Assembly (NCBI GenBank): GCA_905213265.1
Contig: CAJMHR010000038.1
Location: forward strand, 1 to 20,188
Direction: 5' to 3'
DNA length: 20,188 nucleotides
Source: an uncultured Collinsella sp.
GTDB taxonomy: Bacteria; Actinomycetota; Coriobacteriia; Coriobacteriales; Coriobacteriaceae
Part shown: positions 6,851 through 13,374 of the stretch, one piece after another
How positions within the stretch are numbered: position 1 is the first letter of the stretch
Layout: every line of letters begins with the position of its first letter
Position numbers and translations under genes: made by a program
Notes under the pieces: generated by a model
The model's database searches: none
What the model saw: the letters and a program-made list of their open reading frames with translations, nothing else
Told to the model about the DNA's origin: nothing

Positions 6851-8116
6851 CTAGAGGAAAAAGTCCCTCGCGCTCACGATGCGGATGCCGTCGATATCCG
6901 TGTCGTAGGAACCCTGCCTCACGACCACGATCTTCTCGTGGTTGTCTCGTATCGACTTCAGAGGGGCGATCTCTCGCTCCCTGGTCTCGCTTGCGAACAT
7001 CTCGTCAGTCGCCTGCACGTAGAGCACGCGCCCGTCCTTCGTCGCGACGAAGTCGACTTCCTTGCCATAGAGCTTGCCCACATGCACGCTCCATCCTTCG
7101 TAGAGCAGCTGGAGATACACGGCGTTCTCGAACAGGCGGCCAGTATCCGTAACCCTATAGCCGGCCATCCAGGTCCTGAAGCCGGTGTCGACGATGTACT
7201 CCTTTGGGTTCGTCTTGAGGAGCGCCTTGCCGTGCAAATCGTAACGCGTGGCACGATAGAACAGGAAGGCCTCCTCAAGCGCACCCACATACGAGGAAAC
7301 GGTCTTGTTCGTGGTCTTCGGCCCCGCAGAAGTTAACGCGCCGGCGATTCGACTCGACGAGCACTCGTTGCCGATGTTGTCCGCCAGGAATTCGGCCACA
7401 TGGCGCAGCAGGGAAGGGTCAGTCACCGCACTTTTGCCCTTCCCGCGTTCACGGTTGACAATATCACGCACGGCGATGGCTTCGTAGACGCCGGACATGT
7501 ACGCCGAGTGCTGCGCCTGGGTCGTCGAGAGGGATGCGATGGCTGGCATGCCCCCGTACTCAAGGTAACGAGTAAGCATGTCGTCGAAGAGAACGGGATC
7601 CCCCTCGGGAGTGAGAGCCACCGAAGTTCCCGATACGAACTCGATTCCGCAAAAGTCGGCGAACTCGGAGAAGGACAGGGGCAGCATCTTTACCTCTACG
7701 TAGCGCCCGGAGAGATAGGTGGCCAGCTCGCTCGAGAGAAGATACGCATTCGAGCCCGTGAGGTAGATGTCGCAATCGAAGTCGACCCTCATTGCGTTGA
7801 CCGCATCCTGCCAGCCATCGATTCTCTGGGGCTCGTCTATGAAAACGTAGGTGCGACCCTTGTCCGACAGGCGCCCGCGAACGTAATCATAAAGCTGGTC
7901 CTCCGTCTTGATGCCCGTACCCTTGCTTTCCAGGTTGACGCTCACAAAGCCGCGGCCAGCGACTCCCTCAGACTCGATGGTCATCCTAATTAGATCGAGA
8001 AGGCTCGACTTGCCGCACCTGCGCACGCCCGTGATCACCTTGATGAGGTCGGTGTCACGGAAGAGCATCGCCTCCTCGAGGTATCTATCGCGGTTCCTGA
8101 GTCTGCTACCCTTCAA
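6851..8116 (-). CDS. AAA_14/DUF4143 family ATPase
   Basis: The 421-aa protein has a Walker A motif GVRRCGKS (G30-S37), a Walker B motif YVFIDEPQ (D94, E95), and the family's GSNAYLLSSELATYLSGR sensor segment. These are followed by LSFSEFADF and a C-terminal DUF4143 region (about 200-400). That region ends in a PD-(D/E)xK-like patch, GKEVDFVATKDGRVLYVQ. Proteins of this family are abundant in gut bacteria and archaea; their role is unsettled, with suggestions including regulation and toxin-antitoxin- or defence-like functions. The start is TTG at 8116-8114, preceded by AGGAG. That site lies inside a 9-bp inverted repeat (8123-8157) which could mask it in the mRNA. The DUF4365 gene starts 89 bases downstream in the same direction. 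Confidence 0.9.
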   Translation of the reverse strand: MKGSRLRNRDRYLEEAMLFRDTDLIKVITGVRRCGKSSLLDLIRMTIESEGVAGRGFVSVNLESKGTGIKTEDQLYDYVRGRLSDKGRTYVFIDEPQRIDGWQDAVNAMRVDFDCDIYLTGSNAYLLSSELATYLSGRYVEVKMLPLSFSEFADFCGIEFVSGTSVALTPEGDPVLFDDMLTRYLEYGGMPAIASLSTTQAQHSAYMSGVYEAIAVRDIVNRERGKGKSAVTDPSLLRHVAEFLADNIGNECSSSRIAGALTSAGPKTTNKTVSSYVGALEEAFLFYRATRYDLHGKALLKTNPKEYIVDTGFRTWMAGYRVTDTGRLFENAVYLQLLYEGWSVHVGKLYGKEVDFVATKDGRVLYVQATDEMFASETREREIAPLKSIRDNHEKIVVVRQGSYDTDIDGIRIVSARDFFL

Positions 8117-8122
8117 AAGCTG

Positions 8123-8157
8123 CTCCTAAAACTCGAATCTGGTTACACTTTTAGGAG
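8123..8157 (-). promoter_or_regulatory. Inverted repeat that would sequester the ATPase ribosome binding site
   Basis: CTCCTAAAA (8123-8131) and TTTTAGGAG (8149-8157) are perfect 9-bp inverted arms around a 17-base loop. On the - strand transcript the downstream arm carries the AGGAG used by the ATPase TTG start, and the upstream arm is its complement. A hairpin would hide the site. It could equally be a protein-binding operator. Confidence 0.5.
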
Positions 8158-8317
8158 TATCGTAACTCCACGCCACAAGATGAGCAAAGAGCGCACCTCG
8201 AGACGAATCGACCAAGGGGATTACGCACCTGCCGGGAGGCAGGGCAGCTTGCTCGATCGACGCGGACTACCAATTGATAAACCCCAAAAGCCGGACCGCA
8301 CGGCGGCGCTCGTTTCG

Positions 8318-8506
8318 CTAAATCGGCTTGATGGGATGGCGAATCACGGTCTTGAGCTTCTCCGGCGCGTACTTGCGCGGGTCGGAGAGGTAAATCTCGT
8401 GACAGAGGCGGGATTCGGAGAAGTCGGGCGCATATCCCCGTTCCGCCGCAAATGCACGCATGGCGCCTATGATCGTCAGCTCGTCATCGTAAGGCCAGTA
8501 TAGCAA
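8318..8506 (-). pseudogene. C-terminal remnant of a GyrI-like (effector-binding) protein
   Basis: The last ~60 residues of a GyrI-like small-molecule-binding protein are clear: PYDDE at the start, a FAAERGY helix, and the family's terminal signature HEIYLSDPRK followed by PEKLKTVIRHPI. Complete homologues are about 200 aa; here everything before the equivalent of residue ~140 is missing. Upstream in the same frame the sequence is not GyrI-like. Homology stops at about 8506, which is also the edge of a 12-bp inverted repeat (8504-8539). The TTG at 8506 has no clear ribosome binding site. It is probably a beheaded gene left by recombination rather than a functional short form. Confidence 0.7.
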
Positions 8507-8539
8507 TGGGCGCGGATTCGTAAGAAGCCGCGCCCATTG
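8504..8539. repeat. 12-bp perfect inverted repeat at the GyrI truncation point
   Basis: CAATGGGCGCGG (8504-8515) and CCGCGCCCATTG (8528-8539) are separated by 12 bases. The left arm touches the point where GyrI homology ends. It may be the scar of an insertion or a hairpin at the 5' end of a leftward transcript. Confidence 0.6.
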
Positions 8540-8545
8540 GCAAAC

Positions 8546-8574
8546 ACTATAGCATAGAATCGAACGTCTGTTCT
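8546..8574 (-). promoter_or_regulatory. LexA-type SOS box over a leftward extended -10 promoter
   Basis: GAACGTCTGTTC (8562-8573) matches the Gram-positive LexA/DinR core GAAC-N4-GTTC exactly. On the - strand, TGCTATAGT (an extended -10; hexamer 8551-8546) lies 17 bases from the hexamer that the box covers (8574-8569). This is the arrangement of a repressed SOS promoter. What it now drives is unclear: the next - strand sequence is the inverted repeat and the GyrI remnant. A 17-codon ORF starts at 8537, almost at the expected transcript start. Confidence 0.55.
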
Positions 8575-8637
8575 ATTCCCACTCGATAACGGGTGCCGCA
8601 GGTAAATGAGGCGCTCGTTTTACCTCAGTCCGTTCTA

Positions 8638-8715
8638 TCAGGCATTCTCCCATCGCCGTTTGATACTCATTTGGTCCTCACGCCGGCTAATCTGACCACA
8701 ATTAGGGCAGGGCAT
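8638..8715 (-). CDS. Possible 25-aa ORF with CPNCG knuckle
   Basis: An ATG at 8715-8713 overlaps the end of the duplicated-HTH gene and encodes MPCPNCGQISRREDQ plus ten residues. A CxxC knuckle and the overlap suggest coupling, but the ribosome binding site is weak (AAGGGG one base before ATG). It may be chance. Confidence 0.15.
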   Translation of the reverse strand: MPCPNCGQISRREDQMSIKRRWENA

Positions 8716-9838
8716 ACCCCTTCTTAAATCGCTCGTCAAAGGGACAGAAATCGCTATAGACATAGCCGTCAATAAGCGATGAACCGTTCGGTTGGCGTAT
8801 CTCATGCTGCCGGAACTTCTCGACATAGCCATCGGACTTATCGTGCTCGAAATAGTCGAACTGATCAAGCCATTCGTCGTATTCATCGGCCCGCTTCACG
8901 CGCGTTTCATACCTCTTCGCCCATTCAAAAAGAAAAGAGTCGGGAACAGGCGCTCTCGCTAGAAGCGCCGGCCCCTCTTCCAGCTGAACCGGAATCAATC
9001 CATATGAAGCCGAGAGCTGAAATAGCGCATGAGCAGCTTGAACAGGACTACCGAAATCGGTAAATACAAGCGCTCCCCTCTTCACCTCAAGAGCGCTGGA
9101 CAGTTTTTGAAGCGCCGCATATTTCGGCACCCTAGCCCCCTGCTCATACGAACGTAGCGTTGCGAGGGAGAGATCGGCCTCTCGGGCCAAATCCAGCTGG
9201 GTCTTTGCAGGGGTACACCGCGCCCTTAGCTCTGGCAGCTTCTTGGACTGCATCCTATTTTGCCAGGGCGTAATCGGCACCCAGGACTCTCGCGGATCAT
9301 ATTCATATCGAAGGGGAAACTGGGACGGATCAAAGTCTGCTGCGTAGTTGTCCTTCCATCTTTCATAGTCGTCTCGGTCGGAGTCGCTCTCGATCTGAGC
9401 ATACTGAGCGGCCCACTTTTTTAGAAACGCCTTCATGAAGGGCGAGGTCGGCTTGAGCGCAGAATAGTGCTCGTTTGCAACAGGCTCGAATCCGTATGTC
9501 GCGGCGAATTGGAAAAAAGCCTGAGCAATCAGATCCGTATCACTGAAGTCGTAATAGTGCAGCGACTCGGCCCGTATTCCGAAAGCGTTCGCAAGTCTAT
9601 CCAAATGCTCCTCCTTCGGGGCGGACTTCATCAGCTCGTAATTTCTTAAGGCCGATTCCGGGATTCCTGCTGCCTGCGCGGCCACCTTTCGAGTCCATTT
9701 TCGCGTCGAACGAAGACGAAGCAGCTTCTGAGACAGCTGCTGCCTTCCCCAGCGTTTACTCGTCTGTTCCCATTCCCTATCGACCACATATGACGACAAA
9801 GCTTCCGAAATTGCACCGACGCAGTCGACGGCAGTCAT
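8702..9838 (-). CDS. Tandem-duplicated XRE-type HTH regulator (378 aa)
   Basis: The protein consists of two copies of one unit. Copy A spans about residues 35-165 and copy B about 200-328. Each begins with a five-helix XRE-like HTH (A: WTRKVAAQAAGIPESALRNYE; B: TQLDLAREADLSLATLRSYE), followed by a second helical domain with matching landmarks: YYDF/FTDF, ATYGFEPV/ASYGLIPV, FLKKWAAQY/FLFEWAKRY and YERWKDNY/YDEWLDQF. A WVPITPW linker joins the copies and a 50-residue tail ends in GYALP. Binding as a monomeric pseudo-dimer is the natural inference. The ATG at 9838 has GGAGGTG seven bases upstream. The gene diverges from the excisionase gene across a 191-base gap and may control it or its own promoter. 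Codon use is less GC-rich than the element genes to its right. XRE assignment is good; the second domain is unrecognised. Confidence 0.8.
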   Translation of the reverse strand: MTAVDCVGAISEALSSYVVDREWEQTSKRWGRQQLSQKLLRLRSTRKWTRKVAAQAAGIPESALRNYELMKSAPKEEHLDRLANAFGIRAESLHYYDFSDTDLIAQAFFQFAATYGFEPVANEHYSALKPTSPFMKAFLKKWAAQYAQIESDSDRDDYERWKDNYAADFDPSQFPLRYEYDPRESWVPITPWQNRMQSKKLPELRARCTPAKTQLDLAREADLSLATLRSYEQGARVPKYAALQKLSSALEVKRGALVFTDFGSPVQAAHALFQLSASYGLIPVQLEEGPALLARAPVPDSFLFEWAKRYETRVKRADEYDEWLDQFDYFEHDKSDGYVEKFRQHEIRQPNGSSLIDGYVYSDFCPFDERFKKGYALP

Positions 9839-9870
9839 CCAAATACACCTCCAACAAATAGTTGCCTCAA

Positions 9871-10008
9871 GTGTACACGTGAAACCTTATGTGTGCAGAA
9901 AATGTATTAGATGCGACTTTCGCAGCAAGATTGAAGCCAATTTCTAATTTTTGTAGCACTTGATGCTTTTTTTGGACATAATCAAGACAAGGGGGCAACC
10001 GGTGCCCC
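9871..10008. promoter_or_regulatory. Divergent control region between duplicated HTH gene and xis-int
   Basis: This AT-rich gap holds a perfect 8-bp palindrome GTGTACAC (9871-9878), placed as an operator for the leftward gene. It also holds CTTGAT...ATCAAG arms around a T7 run (9959-9985) and a hairpin GGGGCA/TGCCCC (9992-9997, 10003-10008) nine bases before the excisionase ribosome binding site. An attachment core or integrase arm sites may lie here, but no matching repeat was found at the right end. Confidence 0.4.
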
Positions 10009-10029
10009 ACCCTGGAAAGGAGACTACAT

Positions 10030-10239
10030 ATGACACGTCAGCTTATCGGCGCGGAGGAGGTTGCCGAGATCACGGGCATGAGCAAGTCCTATTCGTTCAA
10101 GCTGATCAAGACTTTGAATGCAGAGCTTGCAGCTCAGGGGATCATGACCATCCCCGGGAAGGTCCAGCGCTCGTATTTCGAGGCACGCCTTCTCTCCACC
10201 CCTTCTAAGCAGAAGGTGGCGATGGCCCATGTCGGTTAG
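10030..10239 (+). CDS. xis: Excisionase / recombination directionality factor, HTH type
   Basis: The 69-aa basic protein has a winged-helix/MerR-like start: LIGAEEVAEITGMSKSYSFK is a helix-turn-helix that reads like DNA-binding excisionases, and a wing follows with IPGKVQRSYFEARL. Small proteins of this kind bend DNA at attachment sites and bias the integrase towards excision. AAGGAG (10017-10022) lies seven bases before ATG. The gene overlaps the integrase gene by 11 bases, which is the usual coupling of xis and int. Confidence 0.75.
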   Translation: MTRQLIGAEEVAEITGMSKSYSFKLIKTLNAELAAQGIMTIPGKVQRSYFEARLLSTPSKQKVAMAHVG

Positions 10240-11293
10240 CCGCGACAAGAAGCGCGGGACCTGGACAGTCGAGGCTTGGTATCGCAACTCTATGGGCGAG
10301 CGTCATAAGAAGACGAAGCGCGGGTTCGCCTCCAAGAAGGAGGCTGTGGCTTGGGAGCGCGACTTCCTCGCCTCCTGCGACGAGCGTGTCGAGGTCACCG
10401 TCGAGGCCTTCGTCAAAACCATGTACGCACGTGACATCTACCCTCGACTGCGAGTCGGCACCAGGCTCACCAAGGATGCCATTATCGACAAGTACATCCT
10501 GCCCATTTTTGGCCCCATGCGCCTTTGTGACGTCAAGGCTGCGGACGTGGTACGTTGGGAGAATTGGCTCCTTGAGCAGAACCTGTCGCAGAGCTATCTC
10601 CACACCATCTGCAACCAGTTCTCAGCCATCTTCAACCACGCCGTCCGATTCTACCGCCTGCCCCAGAATCCCATGTTGGCGGCGGGAAAGGTCGGCTCCA
10701 AGCGCCCCGAGAAGGAGATGCTCTACTGGACCCCTGCCGAGTTCAAGCGCTTCTCCCAGGCCATCGAGGACAAGCCGCTCATCTACCTTGCATTCCTCAC
10801 GCTCTACCTCTCGGGCTGTCGCGAGGGCGAGCTCCTCGCCCTCCGTCCGGAAGACATCGACTTCAATCTCAACGTTATCCGTATCCGTCATTCCTACGCC
10901 CGCATCAAGGGCGAGGACGTTATCGGTCCACCCAAGACGCGCGCCTCGAAGCGGGACATCGTCATGCCGAGCCTCCTTCGTGAGGAGCTGCGTGATTATC
11001 TGTCGACACATCCCGAGATCGCCCCTACCGACCGGCTCTTCCCCGTCACGAAGCACGCGTTGTCGCATGAGATGAAGAGGGGTTGCGAGCTCTCGGGCGT
11101 GAAGCGCATCCGCATCCACGACATCCGCCACTCGCATGTCAGTGCGCTCATCAACAGCGGCTACTCGCCCACGGCGATCGCCGACCGCATGGGTCACGAG
11201 ACCGCCGAGGTAACGGAGATGTACTCGCATCTTTTCCCCTCGACCCAGCACGACCTCGTGGAGGCGCTGGACGAGGTGATGTCGGATGTCTAG
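10229..11293 (+). CDS. int: Tyrosine recombinase / integrase (Tn916-Int type)
   Basis: The 354-aa protein has three parts: an arm-type DNA-binding domain (about 1-55: GTWTVEAWYRN...GERHKKTKRGFASKKEAVAWE), a core-binding SAM-like domain (about 60-160), and a catalytic domain (about 170-354). Catalytic residues are visible: R198 in SGCREGE, K236 in PPKTRASKR, H297 and R300 in HDIRHSH, H323 in MGHE, and nucleophile Y332 in EMYSHLF. It should carry out site-specific integration and excision of the element. Length and order match integrases of ICE/IME elements. It overlaps xis at its start and the MobC-like gene by 8 bases at its end, so all three are translated from one message. Confidence 0.96.
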   Translation: MSVSRDKKRGTWTVEAWYRNSMGERHKKTKRGFASKKEAVAWERDFLASCDERVEVTVEAFVKTMYARDIYPRLRVGTRLTKDAIIDKYILPIFGPMRLCDVKAADVVRWENWLLEQNLSQSYLHTICNQFSAIFNHAVRFYRLPQNPMLAAGKVGSKRPEKEMLYWTPAEFKRFSQAIEDKPLIYLAFLTLYLSGCREGELLALRPEDIDFNLNVIRIRHSYARIKGEDVIGPPKTRASKRDIVMPSLLREELRDYLSTHPEIAPTDRLFPVTKHALSHEMKRGCELSGVKRIRIHDIRHSHVSALINSGYSPTAIADRMGHETAEVTEMYSHLFPSTQHDLVEALDEVMSDV

Positions 11294-11735
11294 GCCGATT
11301 GTGGACGCCAAGGGACGCCGTCGCTGCAAGACCATCGCCTTCCGCATGTCGCCCGCAGAGGCGGACCAGCTCGACCTCCGCGTCGCTTTGAGCGGTCTGT
11401 CGAAGCAGGAATTCATCGCGAGAAGCCTGCTGGAAGGCACTTTTACTGTGGTCGCAACCACCCGTATGCGCAAGGCGGTTAAGGAGCGCATGGGACCTGT
11501 CGTAGCGGAACTCCGGCGTATCCGGCGCGCAGGAGATATGGACGACGAGCTCGTCGAGTCGCTTGAGACGCTCGCCGCCTTTGCCGGATCGTTCGCGCCC
11601 GAGCGCTCCCCTGTGGAGCTTGAAGACGCCCTAATCGCAAACCTGGGTCTGGACGACGGCCTCCCCTACCAAAGCTCGGCCGTCGCCCAAAAACATGAGC
11701 CCACACGTAAGGAGGACTCTGTCGATGAATCTTAG
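11286..11735 (+). CDS. MobC-like relaxosome protein
   Basis: The 149-aa protein is basic at its N-terminus (RRRCKTIAFRMSPAEADQLD). It then carries ALSGLSKQEFIARSLLEG, the strand-helix-helix arrangement typical of ribbon-helix-helix mobilization accessories, a helical middle (about 60-100) and an acidic tail. MobC proteins bind oriT and help melt DNA at nic for the relaxase. The ATG overlaps the integrase stop region by 8 bases. A second RHH-like gene precedes the relaxase (13865-14329), so this copy may instead act as a regulator of the int/vapE run. Family assignment is by pattern only. Confidence 0.6.
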   Translation: MSRPIVDAKGRRRCKTIAFRMSPAEADQLDLRVALSGLSKQEFIARSLLEGTFTVVATTRMRKAVKERMGPVVAELRRIRRAGDMDDELVESLETLAAFAGSFAPERSPVELEDALIANLGLDDGLPYQSSAVAQKHEPTRKEDSVDES

Positions 11736-11925
11736 CATGATGAATTCCGCCCGACGCCGCGCCGTCTTGCGCGACTACCGCCTCGACCACCCCTTGTCGG
11801 AGGAAGAGCTGGTCGAGCGCCTTATCGACACGGAGCTTCGCCTCCGCCGGCTCGAAGCACTTGCCTCCGCCAAGAACCACCCCATCAATGGCCCTCGCCG
11901 TCACCATTCTTGTGAGGCGATCTGA
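11725..11925 (+). CDS. 66-aa protein of unknown function
   Basis: The ATG at 11725 follows AAGGAGG (11709-11715) by nine bases, a better start than any upstream in-frame codon. The product is a short, charged, mostly helical protein (RRRAVLRDYRLDHPLSEEEL, then VERLIDTELRLRRLEALA) that could form a coiled coil. It overlaps the MobC-like gene by 11 bases and the VapE gene by one base (TGATG), so it is firmly part of the replication/mobilization run. No family is recognised; a partner of the VapE helicase is a guess from position. Confidence 0.65.
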   Translation: MNLSMMNSARRRAVLRDYRLDHPLSEEELVERLIDTELRLRRLEALASAKNHPINGPRRHHSCEAI

Positions 11926-13154
11926 TGGGCACGCAGAAGCACGACGACGCCCCCGAGCCGCAGTCCCCGGAGCGCCGCTCCCCGCCGACGGTCAACGAGA
12001 TCGTCGAGGAGCTCAAGTCTCTTCCCCTGAACGTCGGCTACAACCGTCTCGCGAACGAGCTCTTCAAGACTGGGCCCCTGCCCTGGGATGCAGATTCGCG
12101 GGAACGCCGGTGGCGCGATAGCGACGACGCACGGCTCTTCGCCCTCCTCCAGCAGATCATCTCTCTCCAGAAGGAGAAGTTCATGCTGCTCGCGCTGACC
12201 ATCGTCGGCGAGGACAACGCCTATGACCCGCTCGTTGCCATGCTCGATGCCCTCACCTGGGACGGCATCCCGCGCGTAGGGACGCTCCTCAATGTCTACC
12301 TTGGCGCGGAGAGGAACGCATACGTCTCGGAGGTCGAGCGCATCTTGTTCTGCGAGGGCATCGCCCGCGTCTACAGCCCGGGCTGCAAGGCCGATTACAT
12401 GCCCATCCTGTGCGGTGCCGGAGGCATCGGCAAGTCCTCCTTCGCGAGGGGCCTCGCCATGCGCGACGAGTATTTCAGCGACTCCGTGATCAACCTCGGC
12501 GACGTCAAGCTCACGGGCGAGCAGAACCGGGGCAAGTGGATCATTGAGATTCCCGAGCTCAACGGCATGTCCGAGCGCTCTATCGAGAGCGTGAAGGCTG
12601 GGGTCACCCGTCAGGTCGATGAATTCCGAGGGGCCTATTGCCGCAGGACGGAGGCGTTTCCCCGGCGCGTAGTCTTCGTCGGTACCACGAACGAGGCCGA
12701 CTTCATCCGCGAGCGGACGAGTGGCGCAAGGCGCTTCCTCCCGGTGCTCTGCGGCATCGAGCGCACGGAAAAGTCCGTCTTCGACGAGGGCTTTCCTACC
12801 GCCATCCGGCAGGCATGGGCAGAGGCCCGCACGTGGATGAAGACGGGTGATCCCCGCTTCTCGACCGTCCTAACGCCTGAGATGGAGACAGAGGCGGCCG
12901 CACAGCGCGGACGCTTTGTCGAGGAGGACCCCTGCGTGCAGAAGGTCCTCGCGTATCTCCCCGGCAACACCGACCGTCCCATGTGCACGTTCGAGATCCT
13001 CGACAAGTCCCTCCACCTTGAGAAGACCAAGGCCAACTGCAAGATGGTCAGCCGCATCCTGTCATCGCAGTGCCCTGGATGGGTCCCGGGCAACAAGCGC
13101 CTCTGTCCCCCGTACGGCAAGCAGCGCTGCTGGGTGTACCGGGAGACGGATTAG
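11925..13154 (+). CDS. VapE-family (virulence-associated E) helicase/ATPase
   Basis: The 409-aa protein has the PF05272 core: Walker A GAGGIGKS (G164-S171), Walker B-like WIIEIPEL (W205-E211), an arginine- and lysine-rich SVKAGVTRQVDEFRGAY segment, PRRVVFVGTTNE with sensor GTTN, and TSGARRFLPVLCG. The N-terminal ~100 residues include a conserved DALTWDGIPRV leader. The C-terminal ~80 residues form a winged-helix-like domain. These SF3-like ATPases accompany replication of phages, satellites and integrative elements, so replication of the excised circle is the likely role. The gene lies directly upstream of a cluster of GGTGCC repeats that could be its origin. No separate primase domain is visible in this protein. 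Confidence 0.88.
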   Translation: MGTQKHDDAPEPQSPERRSPPTVNEIVEELKSLPLNVGYNRLANELFKTGPLPWDADSRERRWRDSDDARLFALLQQIISLQKEKFMLLALTIVGEDNAYDPLVAMLDALTWDGIPRVGTLLNVYLGAERNAYVSEVERILFCEGIARVYSPGCKADYMPILCGAGGIGKSSFARGLAMRDEYFSDSVINLGDVKLTGEQNRGKWIIEIPELNGMSERSIESVKAGVTRQVDEFRGAYCRRTEAFPRRVVFVGTTNEADFIRERTSGARRFLPVLCGIERTEKSVFDEGFPTAIRQAWAEARTWMKTGDPRFSTVLTPEMETEAAAQRGRFVEEDPCVQKVLAYLPGNTDRPMCTFEILDKSLHLEKTKANCKMVSRILSSQCPGWVPGNKRLCPPYGKQRCWVYRETD

Positions 13155-13161
13155 GGCCGAT

Positions 13162-13194
13162 GGAGGTGCCGCAGCATTCCGTTGCGGCACCTCC
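13162..13194. repeat. 12-bp perfect inverted repeat downstream of VapE gene
   Basis: GGAGGTGCCGCA (13162-13173) and TGCGGCACCTCC (13183-13194) enclose a 9-base loop, seven bases after the VapE stop. There is no T-run, so it is a poor intrinsic terminator. Each arm contains the GGTGCC hexamer that recurs in this gap. Confidence 0.7.
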
Positions 13195-13226
13195 CTCGCC
13201 GCCCCTCACCTGCAAAGTCTCTCGAT

Positions 13227-13285
13227 GGTGCCAAAGGTGCCATTGGCCCAGAAACTCTTTCCTGTTCTTTGGCACCTTCGGCACC
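13227..13285. repeat. Symmetric GGTGCC repeat cluster, candidate origin or operator
   Basis: GGTGCC occurs at 13227 and 13236 (9-bp period). Its complement GGCACC occurs at 13271 and 13280 (again 9-bp period), giving 15-bp arms that match at 14 of 15 positions. With the copies at 13165, 13186 and 13353, seven copies fall within 200 bases. The spacing suggests a protein binding pairs of sites on one DNA face. Position after a VapE helicase gene favours a replication origin; a promoter/operator for the second gene run is the alternative. Confidence 0.6.
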
Positions 13286-13374
13286 GCAACGTTTCGCCGC
13301 AGCTAGAAGCGTTACCAACGAAGAAGCTCAAATGAATCGCCGGTACCCATACGGCACCGGCAGAGAGGAAAACC

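Noticed and set aside
8600..8625. AGGTAAA...TTTACCT inverted repeat in the gap left of the duplicated HTH gene
   Set aside because: Seven-bp arms with a 12-base loop, no T-run and no nearby start; too weak to call a terminator or operator.
12396..13070. CATCCTGT motifs resembling nic sites inside the VapE gene
   Set aside because: They are in-frame ATC-CTG codons without flanking inverted repeats; the 8-mer is expected a few times in 20 kb.
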